33,596 bases of DNA from Candidatus Nanopelagicales bacterium (GCA_017882705.1 JADGOZ010000164.1:1-33596), one strand, 5' to 3'; positions 1 to 7,183 are shown, numbered from the stretch's first letter. Notes: a model not told the origin generated them from the letters alone. Program-made: numbers and translations.

Positions 1-1
1 C

Positions 2-220
2 GAGCGCCTCGAGCAGGAGCGCCTCGCCGCTGAAGAGGCCGCACGCCTCGAAGCCGAGCGCCTCGAGCAGGAGCGTCTCGAAACCGAGCGGATCGCCGCC
101 GAGGAAGCCGCACGCCTCGAAGCCGAGCGCCTCGAGCAGGAGCGCCTCGCCGCTGAAGAGGCCGCACGCCTCGAAGCCGAGCGCCTCGAGCAGGAGCGTC
201 TCGAAGCCGAGCGGGCCGAG
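2..220 (+). repeat. Tandem coding repeat (coiled-coil units)
   Basis: The segment gccgcacgcctcgaagccga recurs at 38, 107 and 161 with nearly identical flanks. The spacings are 69 and 54 bp, so unit length varies by five codons (an extra ERLET-type block). All spacings are multiples of three and keep the reading frame. The high nucleotide identity, not only protein identity, points to recent duplication or ongoing slippage and conversion. Confidence 0.85.
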
Positions 221-643
221 GCGGAGGCGGCCGAGGACGAGGACGAGCTGCCTCGCGCCGGCATGGACCTGCATGCCGTCAACGCCGAGTTCACCGCGTT
301 GTCGCTCGACCCGCCGACGTCGGCGCCCGTCGCGATCGAGCCGCCGTCGTTCGACCTGGACGAGGAGCCGCCCGCTGCGGTCGCGTCGTACCGCCCGGAC
401 TTCGGCTCGTCGGAGTCGCACCACTACGAGCCGGAGCTCGAGTCGGTCCTGGCCGGTGGCGGGGTCCGCCCGGAGGGCACCGACATGGCCGCGCTGCTGC
501 GCGAGCTGTCGAGCCTCGGGGGCGCGTTCGACGCGGAGCCGGGATCCGGGAGCGGCACCGCCCCGAGCAACGTGGTGACCCGCCCGGTCACGGCGGCACC
601 GGACAAGGGTGGCAAGAAGAAGAAGGGCTTCTTCGGCCGCTAG
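2..643 (+). CDS. C-terminal part of a coiled-coil repeat protein (5' end outside window)
   Basis: The reading frame is open from the left edge, so the true start lies upstream. The first ~75 visible residues are an almost uninterrupted Glu/Arg/Leu/Ala helix built from repeats of the type [14 protein letters not shown], which should form a long charged coiled coil or single alpha helix. An acidic stretch ([11 protein letters not shown]) follows, then about 100 residues of Pro/Ser/Ala/Glu-rich, probably disordered sequence, and finally a basic tail [10 protein letters not shown]. No enzymatic motif is visible. The basic-aromatic tail could contact membrane or nucleic acid, but that is inference. 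An internal ATG at 263 is not a likely start because the repeat frame runs through it. Function unknown. dtd follows on the same strand after 46 bp. Confidence 0.75.
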   Translation, partial: ERLEQERLAAEEAARLEAERLEQERLETERIAAEEAARLEAERLEQERLAAEEAARLEAERLEQERLEAERAEAEAAEDEDELPRAGMDLHAVNAEFTALSLDPPTSAPVAIEPPSFDLDEEPPAAVASYRPDFGSSESHHYEPELESVLAGGGVRPEGTDMAALLRELSSLGGAFDAEPGSGSGTAPSNVVTRPVTAAPDKGGKKKKGFFGR

Positions 644-689
644 GGCCCGGCCCGTGCGTCCGCGCGGCGCCGTCTGCGACGATCACCGC

Positions 690-1157
690 GTGCGAGCGGT
701 GGTGCAGCGGGCGTCCGGCGCCCGGGTCGAGGTCGGGTCCGAGACCGTGGCGACCTTCGACGGTCCCGGGCTCGTCGTCCTGGTCGGCGTCACCCACGAC
801 GACACGGTCGATCGGGCGCGGCGCCTGGCCGCGAAGGTGCACGAGCTGCGGATCTTCGAGCCGCGCCACGCGACCGTGGCCCTCGAGGACGGCCGACGCG
901 AGCTGTCGGCGTACGAGCTCGGGCTGCCCGTCATCGTCGTCAGCCAGTTCACGCTCTACGGCGACACCCGCAAGGGACGCCGCCCGACATGGACGGCGGC
1001 AGCCCCGGGACCGGTCGCAGAACCGCTCGTGGACGCGGTCGTGGCGGCGCTGCGCGGGCGCGGCGCGGTGGTCGGCACGGGCGTGTTCGGCGCCGACATG
1101 CTCGTCGAGCTCACGAACGACGGGCCGATCACGCTCGTGATCGACGTCGACGGCTGA
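690..1157 (+). CDS. dtd: D-aminoacyl-tRNA deacylase
   Basis: Hydrolyses D-amino acids (and misacylated glycine) from tRNA in the cytoplasm, as proofreading during translation. The 155-residue product has the usual family length. It starts [14 protein letters not shown] and contains the signature blocks [15 protein letters not shown] (about residues 78-92) and the C-terminal NDGPIT block, equivalent to the Gly-cisPro motif that makes DTD chiral-selective. I chose the GTG at 690 because the family begins M(R)AVVQR; the longer frame from 609 adds a low-complexity leader overlapping the upstream gene. A GACGAT hexamer ends 6 nt before the GTG, a weak leaderless -10 candidate. It converges with galU. 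Confidence 0.95.
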   Translation: MRAVVQRASGARVEVGSETVATFDGPGLVVLVGVTHDDTVDRARRLAAKVHELRIFEPRHATVALEDGRRELSAYELGLPVIVVSQFTLYGDTRKGRRPTWTAAAPGPVAEPLVDAVVAALRGRGAVVGTGVFGADMLVELTNDGPITLVIDVDG

Positions 1158-1172
1158 CCGGACGCACGCAAC

Positions 1173-2081
1173 TCAGAGCGTGGCGACGAAGTCCTTGAGC
1201 CACGGGATGAGGTCCGGCCCGAGATCCTCGCGCTCGCAGGCGAGCCGGACGACGGCCTGGAGGTAGGACAGCCGGTCGCCGGTGTCGTAGCGCCGGCCGC
1301 GGAACACCACGCCGGTCACACCGCCACCGTCCGCGGGATCGATGTCGCGGGCCAGCGTGCGCAGCGCGTCGGTCAGCTGGATCTCGCCGCCACGGCCGGG
1401 CTCGGTGGTCTCGAGCACGCCGAACACGGCCGGGTCGAGCACGTAGCGACCGATCACGGCGTAGGAGCTCGGCGCCTCCTCGACGGACGGCTTCTCGACG
1501 AGGTCGGTGATGCGCACGACGTCCGGGTCGTCGCCCCCGTCGATCGCCTCGACGGCGGCACAGCCGTAGAGGTGGATCTGGTCGCGCGGCACCTCGAGCA
1601 GCGCGACGACGCTCCCGCCGCGCGAGCCGCGCAGCGCGATCATCTTCTGCAGCAAGGGATCACGAGGGTCGATGAGATCGTCGCCGAGGAGCACCGCGAA
1701 CGGGCTGTCGCCGACGTGCTTCGCTGCGCAGCCGACCGCGTGGCCGAGCCCGCGCGGCTCGCCCTGCCGGACGTAGTGCACGGTGGCGAGGTTGCTGCTG
1801 TGGGTCACGAGCGCGAGCTTCTCGGTGTCACCCTTCGCCGCGAGCATCGCCTCGAGCTCGCCGGCGTGGTCGAAGTGGTCCTCGAGCGGGCGCTTGTTGC
1901 GACCGGTCACCATGAGCACGTCGTCGAGCCCGGCCGCCGCAGCCTCCTCGACCACGAGCTGGATCGCCGGCGTGTCGACGACCGGCAGCATCTCCTTAGG
2001 CGTGGCCTTGGTCGCGGGAAGGAACCGCGTTCCCAGACCCGCGGCCGGGATGACGGCCTTGGTCACGACTCCGCCGCTCAT
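1173..2081 (-). CDS. galU: UTP-glucose-1-phosphate uridylyltransferase
   Basis: Makes UDP-glucose from UTP and glucose-1-phosphate, feeding cell-envelope polysaccharides, trehalose and glycolipids. The N-terminus has the nucleotidyltransferase signature AAGLGTRFLPATKATPKEML (about residues 12-31), followed by VVDTPAIQLVVEEA. Further in come VEKPS, and GGEIQLTDAL near residue 235, which are typical of bacterial GalU. Length about 302 residues is normal. I prefer the ATG at 2081 because GAGGG lies 5 nt upstream; an in-frame GTG at 2087 would add two residues. The gene converges with dtd and its 3' end lies 15 bp from it. Confidence 0.95.
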   Translation of the reverse strand: MSGGVVTKAVIPAAGLGTRFLPATKATPKEMLPVVDTPAIQLVVEEAAAAGLDDVLMVTGRNKRPLEDHFDHAGELEAMLAAKGDTEKLALVTHSSNLATVHYVRQGEPRGLGHAVGCAAKHVGDSPFAVLLGDDLIDPRDPLLQKMIALRGSRGGSVVALLEVPRDQIHLYGCAAVEAIDGGDDPDVVRITDLVEKPSVEEAPSSYAVIGRYVLDPAVFGVLETTEPGRGGEIQLTDALRTLARDIDPADGGGVTGVVFRGRRYDTGDRLSYLQAVVRLACEREDLGPDLIPWLKDFVATL

Positions 2082-2159
2082 GCGCACCCTCGTCCGGTCG
2101 TCGACGCGACGCCGTCGTCGCGTTCGGGGTACAGCATGCCAACGTCGACCCGGAGACCG

Positions 2160-3248
2160 TCAGGCGGTGACGACAATCTCCTGCGCGGCCGCGACGACGC
2201 CTGCGTCCTGCGGCCCGATCAGCAGGACGACGCCGACCGGCACGGACCGCTTCACCACGGCGAGCGCGATCGGTCCGAGCTCGGCGTGCAGCGCCACGGA
2301 CGTCAGCGCTCCGACCTCGCGGCCGTCGTGCAGCACGGGGTCGCCGGTGGCCGGCGTCCGGGCGGCGCTGCCGTCGAGGTGCAGCAGGACGAGGCGCCGT
2401 GGCGGACGGCCGAGGTTGTGCACCCGCGCGACCGTCTCCTGCCCGCGGTAGCAGCCCTTGTCGAGGTGTACGGCGGACGGCACCCAGCCGACCTCCTGCG
2501 GGATCGTGCGGTGGTCGGTCTCGAACCCCATCCGGGGCACGCCGGCGGCGACCCGCAGCGCCTCCCAGGCCCAGGTGCCTGCGCCCGGACGACCCGCGAC
2601 GTAGTCGAGGAGCTCCGCGCGCGGCACGATCACCTCGCGCGCGACGAGCACGTCGGGACGCACCGGCACGTACTTCTGCGACGCGGCGTCATCGGCCTCG
2701 AGCGCGGCGAACTGGCGGGGAGCGACGTAGGTCGGACGTCCGTCGACGGGCGCCGCGACCGGCTCCCCGACCACGGCGAACGCATCGCTGACGTCGGCGA
2801 CCTCGACGCGCAGCAGGAAGCGCATCTTCTCGAGATAGGGCACGAGGGTGTCGACGGCGCCCGGCTCCACCGTGATCCAGGTCGTGGTGCCGTCGTCCAC
2901 CACGTGCAGCTCGTGCTCGACGTGCCCGTGCGGCGACAGGATCAGGTCGAGAGCGGAGTCACCGGGCGCGAGGGCCTCGACGTGCTGCGTCGTGAGCGAG
3001 TGCAGCCAGCCGAGCCGGTCCGGCCCGGTGATCGTGACGACGCCGCGGTGCGAGAGATCGACCCAGCCCTCGCCGCGCAGCAGCAGGCGCTGCTCGCCGT
3101 GCGGGTCGCCGTAGTGCCACGGCACGCCGGTGTCGACGGAGCCCTCCGGCGCGGGGCACGCGCCGGGTAGGTCGAGCAGCGGGCTCGCGGTCACGGTGGT
3201 CACGACGTCTGCAACCCGTGCGGCTCGTGGATGCTTCCCGGGCTGCAT
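2160..3248 (-). CDS. ygfZ: YgfZ/GcvT-like folate-binding Fe-S repair protein
   Basis: A tetrahydrofolate-dependent protein of the GcvT fold that supports maintenance of some iron-sulfur enzymes. The diagnostic motif KGCYRGQETVARV (about residues 264-276) carries the cysteine conserved in YgfZ/IbaG-type proteins and absent from true glycine-cleavage T proteins. The N-terminal half has the GcvT-like block DRLGWLHSLTTQHVEAL. Length 362 residues is slightly long. The first ~20 residues are poorly conserved in type, so a GTG at 3203 is an alternative start. It lies only 7 bp after the Fur-family gene on the same strand and is probably co-transcribed with it. Metal-regulator / Fe-S-maintenance / heme-protein adjacency is functionally coherent. 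Confidence 0.9.
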   Translation of the reverse strand: MQPGKHPRAARVADVVTTVTASPLLDLPGACPAPEGSVDTGVPWHYGDPHGEQRLLLRGEGWVDLSHRGVVTITGPDRLGWLHSLTTQHVEALAPGDSALDLILSPHGHVEHELHVVDDGTTTWITVEPGAVDTLVPYLEKMRFLLRVEVADVSDAFAVVGEPVAAPVDGRPTYVAPRQFAALEADDAASQKYVPVRPDVLVAREVIVPRAELLDYVAGRPGAGTWAWEALRVAAGVPRMGFETDHRTIPQEVGWVPSAVHLDKGCYRGQETVARVHNLGRPPRRLVLLHLDGSAARTPATGDPVLHDGREVGALTSVALHAELGPIALAVVKRSVPVGVVLLIGPQDAGVVAAAQEIVVTA

Positions 3249-3255
3249 CGGAGTC

Positions 3256-3681
3256 TCACGACGAGGCCGTGCTGCAGCCGCGGCAGGCCCCGTGCAGCGC
3301 GACGTGGCTCACGTCGGTGACGAACCCGGACCTCGACCGCAGCTCGTCGAGGAACGGGTCGGCCACCCCGGCGTCGACGCTCTCGACGCTGCCGCAGTGG
3401 TCGCACACGAGATGGATGTGCACGTGCTCGCCGACGGAGTGGTAGGTCGGCGCGCCGTGCCCGATGTGCGCGTGCGTGACGAGTCCGACCTCCTCGAGGA
3501 CCTCGAGGTTGCGGTAGACCGTCGAGAGGTTGACGCCGGTGGCCGTGCGCTGCACCTCGGTGAGGATCTCCTCCGGGGTGCCGTGGCCGAGGCGCTCGAC
3601 CGACTCGAGGACGAGCTGGCGCTGCGGGGTGATGCGGTAGCCGCCGCGGCGCAGGGTGGTCTCCCACTCGGCGGACGCCAC
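3256..3681 (-). CDS. nur: Fur-family metal regulator, Nur-like (nickel-responsive)
   Basis: A 141-residue winged-helix repressor of the Fur superfamily. The DNA-binding half (residues 1-82) contains RITPQRQLVLESVE and the recognition-helix block NLSTVYRNLEVLEE. The dimerisation half has EHVHIHLVC. His33, His70, His72, His86, His88, His90 and His126 are all present, at the same numbers I recall for the nickel and second metal sites of Streptomyces coelicolor Nur. C93/C96 and C133/C136 form a CxxC...CxxC structural zinc site. Nur represses nickel uptake and affects superoxide dismutase switching; here specificity is inferred from ligands only. Zur- or Fur-type function is the alternative. It lies between a heme-protein gene (4 bp upstream) and ygfZ (7 bp downstream). 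Confidence 0.85.
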   Translation of the reverse strand: MASAEWETTLRRGGYRITPQRQLVLESVERLGHGTPEEILTEVQRTATGVNLSTVYRNLEVLEEVGLVTHAHIGHGAPTYHSVGEHVHIHLVCDHCGSVESVDAGVADPFLDELRSRSGFVTDVSHVALHGACRGCSTASS

Positions 3682-3685
3682 GGCG

Positions 3686-4189
3686 TCAGGCCTTCTTCAA
3701 CCGCGCGGACAGGTGGGCGGACAGCGGCTGTCCGACCGCGGCCATGTCGTAGCGGTAGAGGAGGTCGCCCTCGACGAGGCCGTAGAGGCGGGTGCCGCCG
3801 GTGTACTCCTTCGCCGACTCGGTGCGCGCGACGACGTCGGTCTGCAGTTCCACGCGCGCGCCGGTGATGACCGCGTCGACGATGCCGGTGACCGTCACGT
3901 CTCCGACCCAGACCTCGGCGTAGCCCGTCGGGTGGGCGAGCAGGAGCTCGACCCTGTTGTCGGGACGAGGGCGCCAGAACCCGGCCTCGGTCGCGAGCGG
4001 ACGCACCCGCTCGCCGGCCTCGTCGAGCAGCCAGGTGCGGCTCCAGTAGGACAGGAACGGGCGTCCGTCGGTCGCGAACGTGAGCTCCTGGCCGTACTGC
4101 ATGTCCTCGTGCGTCGGATAGCCGACGACGCCGACCCCGACCCACGTGCCGATGAGCCACGACAGCGGGACGAGCTGATCCGGGATCAC
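3686..4189 (-). CDS. Nitrobindin-like heme-binding beta-barrel protein (FABP family)
   Basis: A 167-residue all-beta lipocalin-like protein of the nitrobindin family, which binds ferric heme and can isomerise peroxynitrite. It carries the family opening motif GTWVGVGVVGYP (residues 14-25), AHPTGYAEVWVG in the middle, and a C-terminal histidine in SAHLSARL (His159), in the position of the proximal heme ligand of mycobacterial nitrobindins. The start is GTG at 4189: TAGGAT ends 6 nt upstream, giving a leaderless mRNA. The gene is divergent from the DsrE-like gene with 39 bp between starts, and is first in a compact run with the Nur-like regulator and ygfZ. Heme binding in this protein is inferred from family. 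Confidence 0.88.
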   Translation of the reverse strand: MIPDQLVPLSWLIGTWVGVGVVGYPTHEDMQYGQELTFATDGRPFLSYWSRTWLLDEAGERVRPLATEAGFWRPRPDNRVELLLAHPTGYAEVWVGDVTVTGIVDAVITGARVELQTDVVARTESAKEYTGGTRLYGLVEGDLLYRYDMAAVGQPLSAHLSARLKKA

Positions 4190-4195
4190 GCCGAG

Positions 4196-4201
4196 ATCCT
4201 A
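4196..4201 (-). promoter_or_regulatory. -10 box of leaderless promoter for nitrobindin-like gene
   Basis: TAGGAT on the minus strand, followed by 6 nt and the GTG start at 4189. The spacing places the transcription start at or next to the GTG. Confidence 0.6.
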
Positions 4202-4215
4202 TCCGCGCGCGCACC

Positions 4216-4221
4216 TAGGCT
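4216..4221 (+). promoter_or_regulatory. -10 box of leaderless promoter for DsrE-like gene
   Basis: TAGGCT followed by 7 nt and the ATG at 4229. GAGGG between them could serve as a very short-leader Shine-Dalgarno. It lies back to back with the nitrobindin promoter in a 39-bp gap. Confidence 0.55.
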
Positions 4222-4228
4222 GAGGGTC

Positions 4229-4591
4229 ATGGCCCGCCGACTCGTCCTCAAGGTGACCTGCGGCGCGGACGACGCCGAGAAGCTCTCGCAGGCGCTCACG
4301 GTCGCCGCGACCGCCGTCGCGTCCGGCATCGACGTATCCCTCTGGCTCACGGGCGACGCCACCTGGCTCGCAGTGCCGGGGCGCGTGCCCGACCTCGGGC
4401 TCGAGGGCGCAGCACCGCTGTCGAGCCTCGTCGAGTCCGTGCTCGCCGGCGGGCGTACGACGGTGTGCACGCAGTGCGCCGCGCGTCGCGGCATCACGAC
4501 CGACGACGTCGCCTCCGGCGTGCGTGTCGCGGGAGCCGCGTCGTTCCTCGAGGAGGTCCTCGCCGACGACGTGCAGGCGCTCGTCTACTGA
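4229..4591 (+). CDS. DsrE-family small protein
   Basis: A 120-residue protein starting MARRLVLKVTCGADDAEKLSQAL, an alpha/beta fold of the DsrE/YchN kind, in which members often handle persulfide sulfur. Three cysteines are visible: Cys11 and a CTQC pair (Cys80, Cys83) followed by RRGITTDDV, the region where sulfur-relay DsrE proteins carry their reactive cysteine. GASFLEEVLADD.. at the end resembles the family's C-terminal helix. The start at 4229 is set by a TAGGCT -10 box 7 nt upstream. Role unproven. The divergent neighbour is a heme protein, and Fe-S and metal genes lie close by, so a sulfur or redox role is plausible. Confidence 0.75.
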   Translation: MARRLVLKVTCGADDAEKLSQALTVAATAVASGIDVSLWLTGDATWLAVPGRVPDLGLEGAAPLSSLVESVLAGGRTTVCTQCAARRGITTDDVASGVRVAGAASFLEEVLADDVQALVY

Positions 4592-4604
4592 TCGCGTCTG
4601 CCGA

Positions 4605-5507
4605 TCACCTCTGCTGGGCGTCGACCTTGCCCCCGTCTCCGGGGTGGACGACCATCACCGGACAGGCCGCCTCGCGCACCGCCGCGGACGGAACGCTGCC
4701 GACCGACATCCCGGCGAAGTGCCCACGGCCGTGGGCGCCCAGCACGACGAGCTGAGCCTGCTCGGACTCGGTGACGACGGCCGTCATCGGGTGGCTGTGC
4801 TCGACCCGGGCGTGCAGCTCGACGTCGGGGTACTTCTCCGGCCAGCCGCGCAGCGTGTCGGCCAGGAGGATCTCGGCCTCGGCCCGCAGCTCCTCGGCGA
4901 GGCCCGGAGGAGGTGCCCAGACCCCGTATCCGGCCGCCGGCAGGTCCTGCCAGGCGTGGAACACCACGAGCGGCACCCGGCGAGCGAGCGCCTCGTCGAA
5001 GGCGACCTCGAGGGCGAGACGGGCCGTCGGCGAGTCGTCGACGCCCACCGCGACGGGTGCCGCGGCCTCCGGCAGCCGACCGCGGACCACGACGGCGAGG
5101 CACCGGGCGTGCGCGGCGACGTGCTGGCTCACCGAGCCGAGGAACAGCCGCCCGAGCATGGACCGTCCGTGCGCCCCGACCACCACGACGTCGGCGTTCC
5201 TGCTCCGCTCGATGAGCGACGACGCGGGTCCGCCGACGGTCGGCCAGAGACCGACCTCGAGGTCGGGCCACGCGACGACGACGCGCTTGCGCGCTTCCTC
5301 GAGGAAGTGCGGCACCGGGTCCGAGGCGAGCGGCGCGACCGGCGCCGGCTCGAGCCCGACGACGGGAGGGGTCGGGACCTCGGCGTAGAGCAGCTCGAGC
5401 CGCGCGCCGCGGCGTCCGGCCTCCGCGGCGGCCCAGTCGACGGCTAGCACGGAGCTCGGTGATCCGTCGACACCGACGACGACGAGCGGCTTCAGGGACG
5501 TGGACAT
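4605..5507 (-). CDS. Universal stress protein with two Usp domains
   Basis: Cytoplasmic ATP-binding protein made of two tandem UspA domains (about residues 5-150 and 158-298). Domain 1 begins PLVVVGVDGSPSS and has VVVGAHGRSMLGRLFLGSVS; domain 2 begins PVAVGVDDSPTA and has VVLGAHGRGHFAGMSVGSV. Both therefore keep the G-x2-G-x9-G-S/T ATP-binding pattern. Total length (300 residues) is normal for actinobacterial tandem Usps, which are often induced in hypoxia or stationary phase. GGAGGTG lies just upstream of the ATG at 5507, giving a led transcript. Downstream it nearly meets the DsrE-like gene from the other strand (13 bp gap). Confidence 0.93.
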   Translation of the reverse strand: MSTSLKPLVVVGVDGSPSSVLAVDWAAAEAGRRGARLELLYAEVPTPPVVGLEPAPVAPLASDPVPHFLEEARKRVVVAWPDLEVGLWPTVGGPASSLIERSRNADVVVVGAHGRSMLGRLFLGSVSQHVAAHARCLAVVVRGRLPEAAAPVAVGVDDSPTARLALEVAFDEALARRVPLVVFHAWQDLPAAGYGVWAPPPGLAEELRAEAEILLADTLRGWPEKYPDVELHARVEHSHPMTAVVTESEQAQLVVLGAHGRGHFAGMSVGSVPSAAVREAACPVMVVHPGDGGKVDAQQR

Positions 5508-5659
5508 CGCACACCTCCGCGAGGGCGGGACGTGCGCGAGCGCCCACGGAGCCGACAGCCAGCGCGACCGCTCCTCAGCGCCCAGTCTGCTCCCGCACGA
5601 CCCCCGACGCGACCGCGCCCATCAACCCGTTCATGGCCCGGCAAACGGGGGTCAGTTGG

Positions 5660-6139
5660 TCAGGCTGCGGCGCGGCCGGCGACGAGGCGCTTGCCGATGA
5701 GGTACATCTCGCAGCCGAGGCAGAAGTCGAACGCCGCGTTGAGGAACGCCGCCGCGAGCGCGAAGCCGACCGCGACGTAGGCCAGCGCGGTCAGTCCGGT
5801 CAGGAGGCCGATCAAGCCCACCAGGGCGAACAGGAGGCCGACCACCTGGGAGAAGCGCGGCGGCTCGGGAGCCTCGAACTGCGTCGGCGGTGCGAGGCGC
5901 GGGCGCACGACGTTGCGGAAGAGGATGCCGTAGGGCTGCGCGTGCAGGCCGACGACAGCGCCGAGCCCGAACGCGACCGCCTGCAGCGCAAGCAGCACGA
6001 GCGAGAGCGTCGACGGGATCGTCAGCAGGACGAGCGCCAGCACGACGGTGGTGATCACCGCGCCGAAGCGCGGGCCGCGGGCGTCGATGGACCCGGCGGG
6101 TGCGGTGGTCGGGGTGGCCTGGGTGGCGAGCCTGGTCAT
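5660..6139 (-). CDS. DUF4395 membrane protein
   Basis: A 159-residue integral membrane protein with an N-terminal cytoplasmic stretch containing DARGPRFGA and about four hydrophobic segments (roughly residues 27-48, 50-65, 95-115, 117-137). It ends with the hallmark cysteine pair CLGCE (Cys140, Cys143) before a basic tail. DUF4395 proteins occur next to thioredoxins and sulfurtransferases in actinobacteria and are thought to act in sulfur or thiol redox, but no activity is established. AGGAG precedes the ATG at 6139. The gene is preceded on the same strand by a 25-codon leader ORF rich in cysteine (6225-6302), so its expression may respond to cysteine supply. Confidence 0.85.
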   Translation of the reverse strand: MTRLATQATPTTAPAGSIDARGPRFGAVITTVVLALVLLTIPSTLSLVLLALQAVAFGLGAVVGLHAQPYGILFRNVVRPRLAPPTQFEAPEPPRFSQVVGLLFALVGLIGLLTGLTALAYVAVGFALAAAFLNAAFDFCLGCEMYLIGKRLVAGRAAA

Positions 6140-6224
6140 GGGATCTCCTGGGAAGCGGCACGGGTGGGGGTGCGGCGTCCGGACGTCGGGGGGCCTCAGG
6201 TCGAGGCCGGCTCACGAGGTCCGG

Positions 6225-6302
6225 TCAGGGGATCAGACACGCGCAGGAGCCGACGCGGCAGAAGTCCACTGCGCGTCGCTTGGTGAGAACCACCGTCTGC
6301 AT
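6225..6302 (-). CDS. Cysteine-containing putative leader peptide (uORF)
   Basis: A 25-codon ORF beginning ATG at 6302 and ending with TGA at 6225. Its C-terminal part reads RRAVDFCRVGSCACLIP, with cysteines at positions 15, 20 and 22. This matches the 'putative leader peptide' pattern seen upstream of sulfur genes in actinobacteria (R-H/A-VD-x-C-R-x3-C). TACCAT ends 7 nt before the ATG, so translation would start at the 5' end of the mRNA, as described for cysteine-responsive leaderless attenuator uORFs in mycobacteria. The stop lies 85 nt before the DUF4395 start. The intervening RNA contains GGCCTC/GAGGCC and CGTCCGGACG inverted repeats, which could sequester or expose the DUF4395 ribosome-binding site. 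Function as an attenuator is inferred. Confidence 0.72.
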   Translation of the reverse strand: MQTVVLTKRRAVDFCRVGSCACLIP

Positions 6303-6309
6303 GTCGAGA

Positions 6310-6315
6310 ATGGTA
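6310..6315 (-). promoter_or_regulatory. -10 box of leaderless promoter for the leader peptide / DUF4395
   Basis: TACCAT on the minus strand, with 7 nt to the ATG of the leader ORF. It lies in the 75-bp gap between the thioredoxin stop and the leader ORF, so DUF4395 can be transcribed separately from the upstream operon. Confidence 0.55.
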
Positions 6316-6377
6316 AGCCCCTGACCTGCGACGGAACCACGGCAGTCCGAATGCTGAGACATGAGTCTCGCCCGCCG

Positions 6378-6851
6378 TCAGACGACGGTGCCGAGTGCGG
6401 CGATGACGTCGGCCTTGCGCGGCGCCCCGGCGGCGCGGACCCGGACCAGCCCCTCGGCGTCGAGCACGAGGACCGTCGGCGTACGCCGGACGTCGAGGCG
6501 ACGCACGAGATCGAGGTGAGACTCGGCGTCGACCTCCACGTGCGTCACGCCCTCGACCATGCCGGTGACCTCGTCGAGCACGAGCTTCGTCGCGCGGCAC
6601 GGAGCGCAGAACGCGCTCGAGAACTGCACGAGCGTGGCCTTCTCGCCCAGCTCGACGCCGATGTCCGCTGCGGTGAGGCGATCGCCCTCGTGCGCGTGCC
6701 CGGATCCCTTGTGCGCTCCGGGAACCGGCAGGGCGTCGGTGGTGTCGGCCGGGATCTCGACGGCCTTGAGCGCGCCGTCGGTGGCACGGCGGTAGAGGCC
6801 GAACGCCGTCGCCCCGGCCAGGACGACGAGCACCACGACGACTCCGGTCAT
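6378..6851 (-). CDS. Membrane-anchored thioredoxin-like protein
   Basis: A 157-residue protein with an N-terminal hydrophobic anchor (VVVVLVVLAGATAFGLY, residues 4-20), a linker with a short His-containing patch (HKGSGHAHEGD, residues 47-57), and a thioredoxin domain with the redox motif FCAPC (Cys82, Cys85) and the cis-Pro block RRTPTVLVL. No lipobox is present, so it is probably tethered with its redox domain outside the membrane, acting as a disulfide or persulfide reductase. Its ATG overlaps the stop of the MoaD-like gene by 4 bp (ATGA), so the two are translationally coupled. It is the last gene of the hydrolase / MoaD-like / thioredoxin operon. Partner unknown; DUF4395 downstream is a candidate. 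Confidence 0.88.
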   Translation of the reverse strand: MTGVVVVLVVLAGATAFGLYRRATDGALKAVEIPADTTDALPVPGAHKGSGHAHEGDRLTAADIGVELGEKATLVQFSSAFCAPCRATKLVLDEVTGMVEGVTHVEVDAESHLDLVRRLDVRRTPTVLVLDAEGLVRVRAAGAPRKADVIAALGTVV

Positions 6852-7183
6852 GCGTGCCCCAACCGCGGGGCGACGCTCGCTGTTCCCGCAGGGTCGACGT
6901 CGGCGGCGCCGCTGCCGCCGGCGAACGGCGGGAGCACGTCGACGACCGCACCCGGCGCGAGGGCGACGTCGGCCGGCGACCGGCGTCCGGGGCTCACCTC
7001 GTCGACGAGGTAGGAGCAGCGTCGGAGCACGTCGGCGAGCCGGGAGCCGGCGCCGTGCCGTGCGCGGACGGCGTCGAGCAGCGCCTCGAGGTCGGCGGGT
7101 GCGTCGAAGCGCTCCTCGGCCAGCCCGGCGGCAGCCTTCGCCGCGGCCCAGTAGCGGACCACCACCTGCTCCGGGTCGCTCAT
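6848..7183 (-). CDS. MoaD/ThiS-family sulfur-carrier-like protein with C-terminal extension
   Basis: A 111-residue beta-grasp protein. The core VVVRYWAAAKAAAGLAEERF ... LVDEV ... VDVLPPFAGG matches MoaD/ThiS carriers, which are activated as C-terminal Gly-Gly thiocarboxylates to deliver sulfur. The Gly-Gly pair (residues 89-90) is followed by 21 further residues, SGAADVDPAGTASVAPRLGHA, so the protein cannot be thiocarboxylated unless the tail is removed. The tail is low in hydrophobics and ends in the 4-bp ATGA overlap with the thioredoxin gene. It is also joined by a 4-bp overlap to the hydrolase gene. The client pathway (cysteine, thiamine, molybdopterin or other) cannot be read from the window; no E1-like or JAMM protease gene is present. 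Confidence 0.83.
   Translation of the reverse strand: MSDPEQVVVRYWAAAKAAAGLAEERFDAPADLEALLDAVRARHGAGSRLADVLRRCSYLVDEVSPGRRSPADVALAPGAVVDVLPPFAGGSGAADVDPAGTASVAPRLGHA

Noticed and set aside
1572..3170. A 532-codon plus-strand frame across galU and ygfZ
   Set aside because: It overlaps two recognised genes on the minus strand, begins inside galU and has no recognisable domain.
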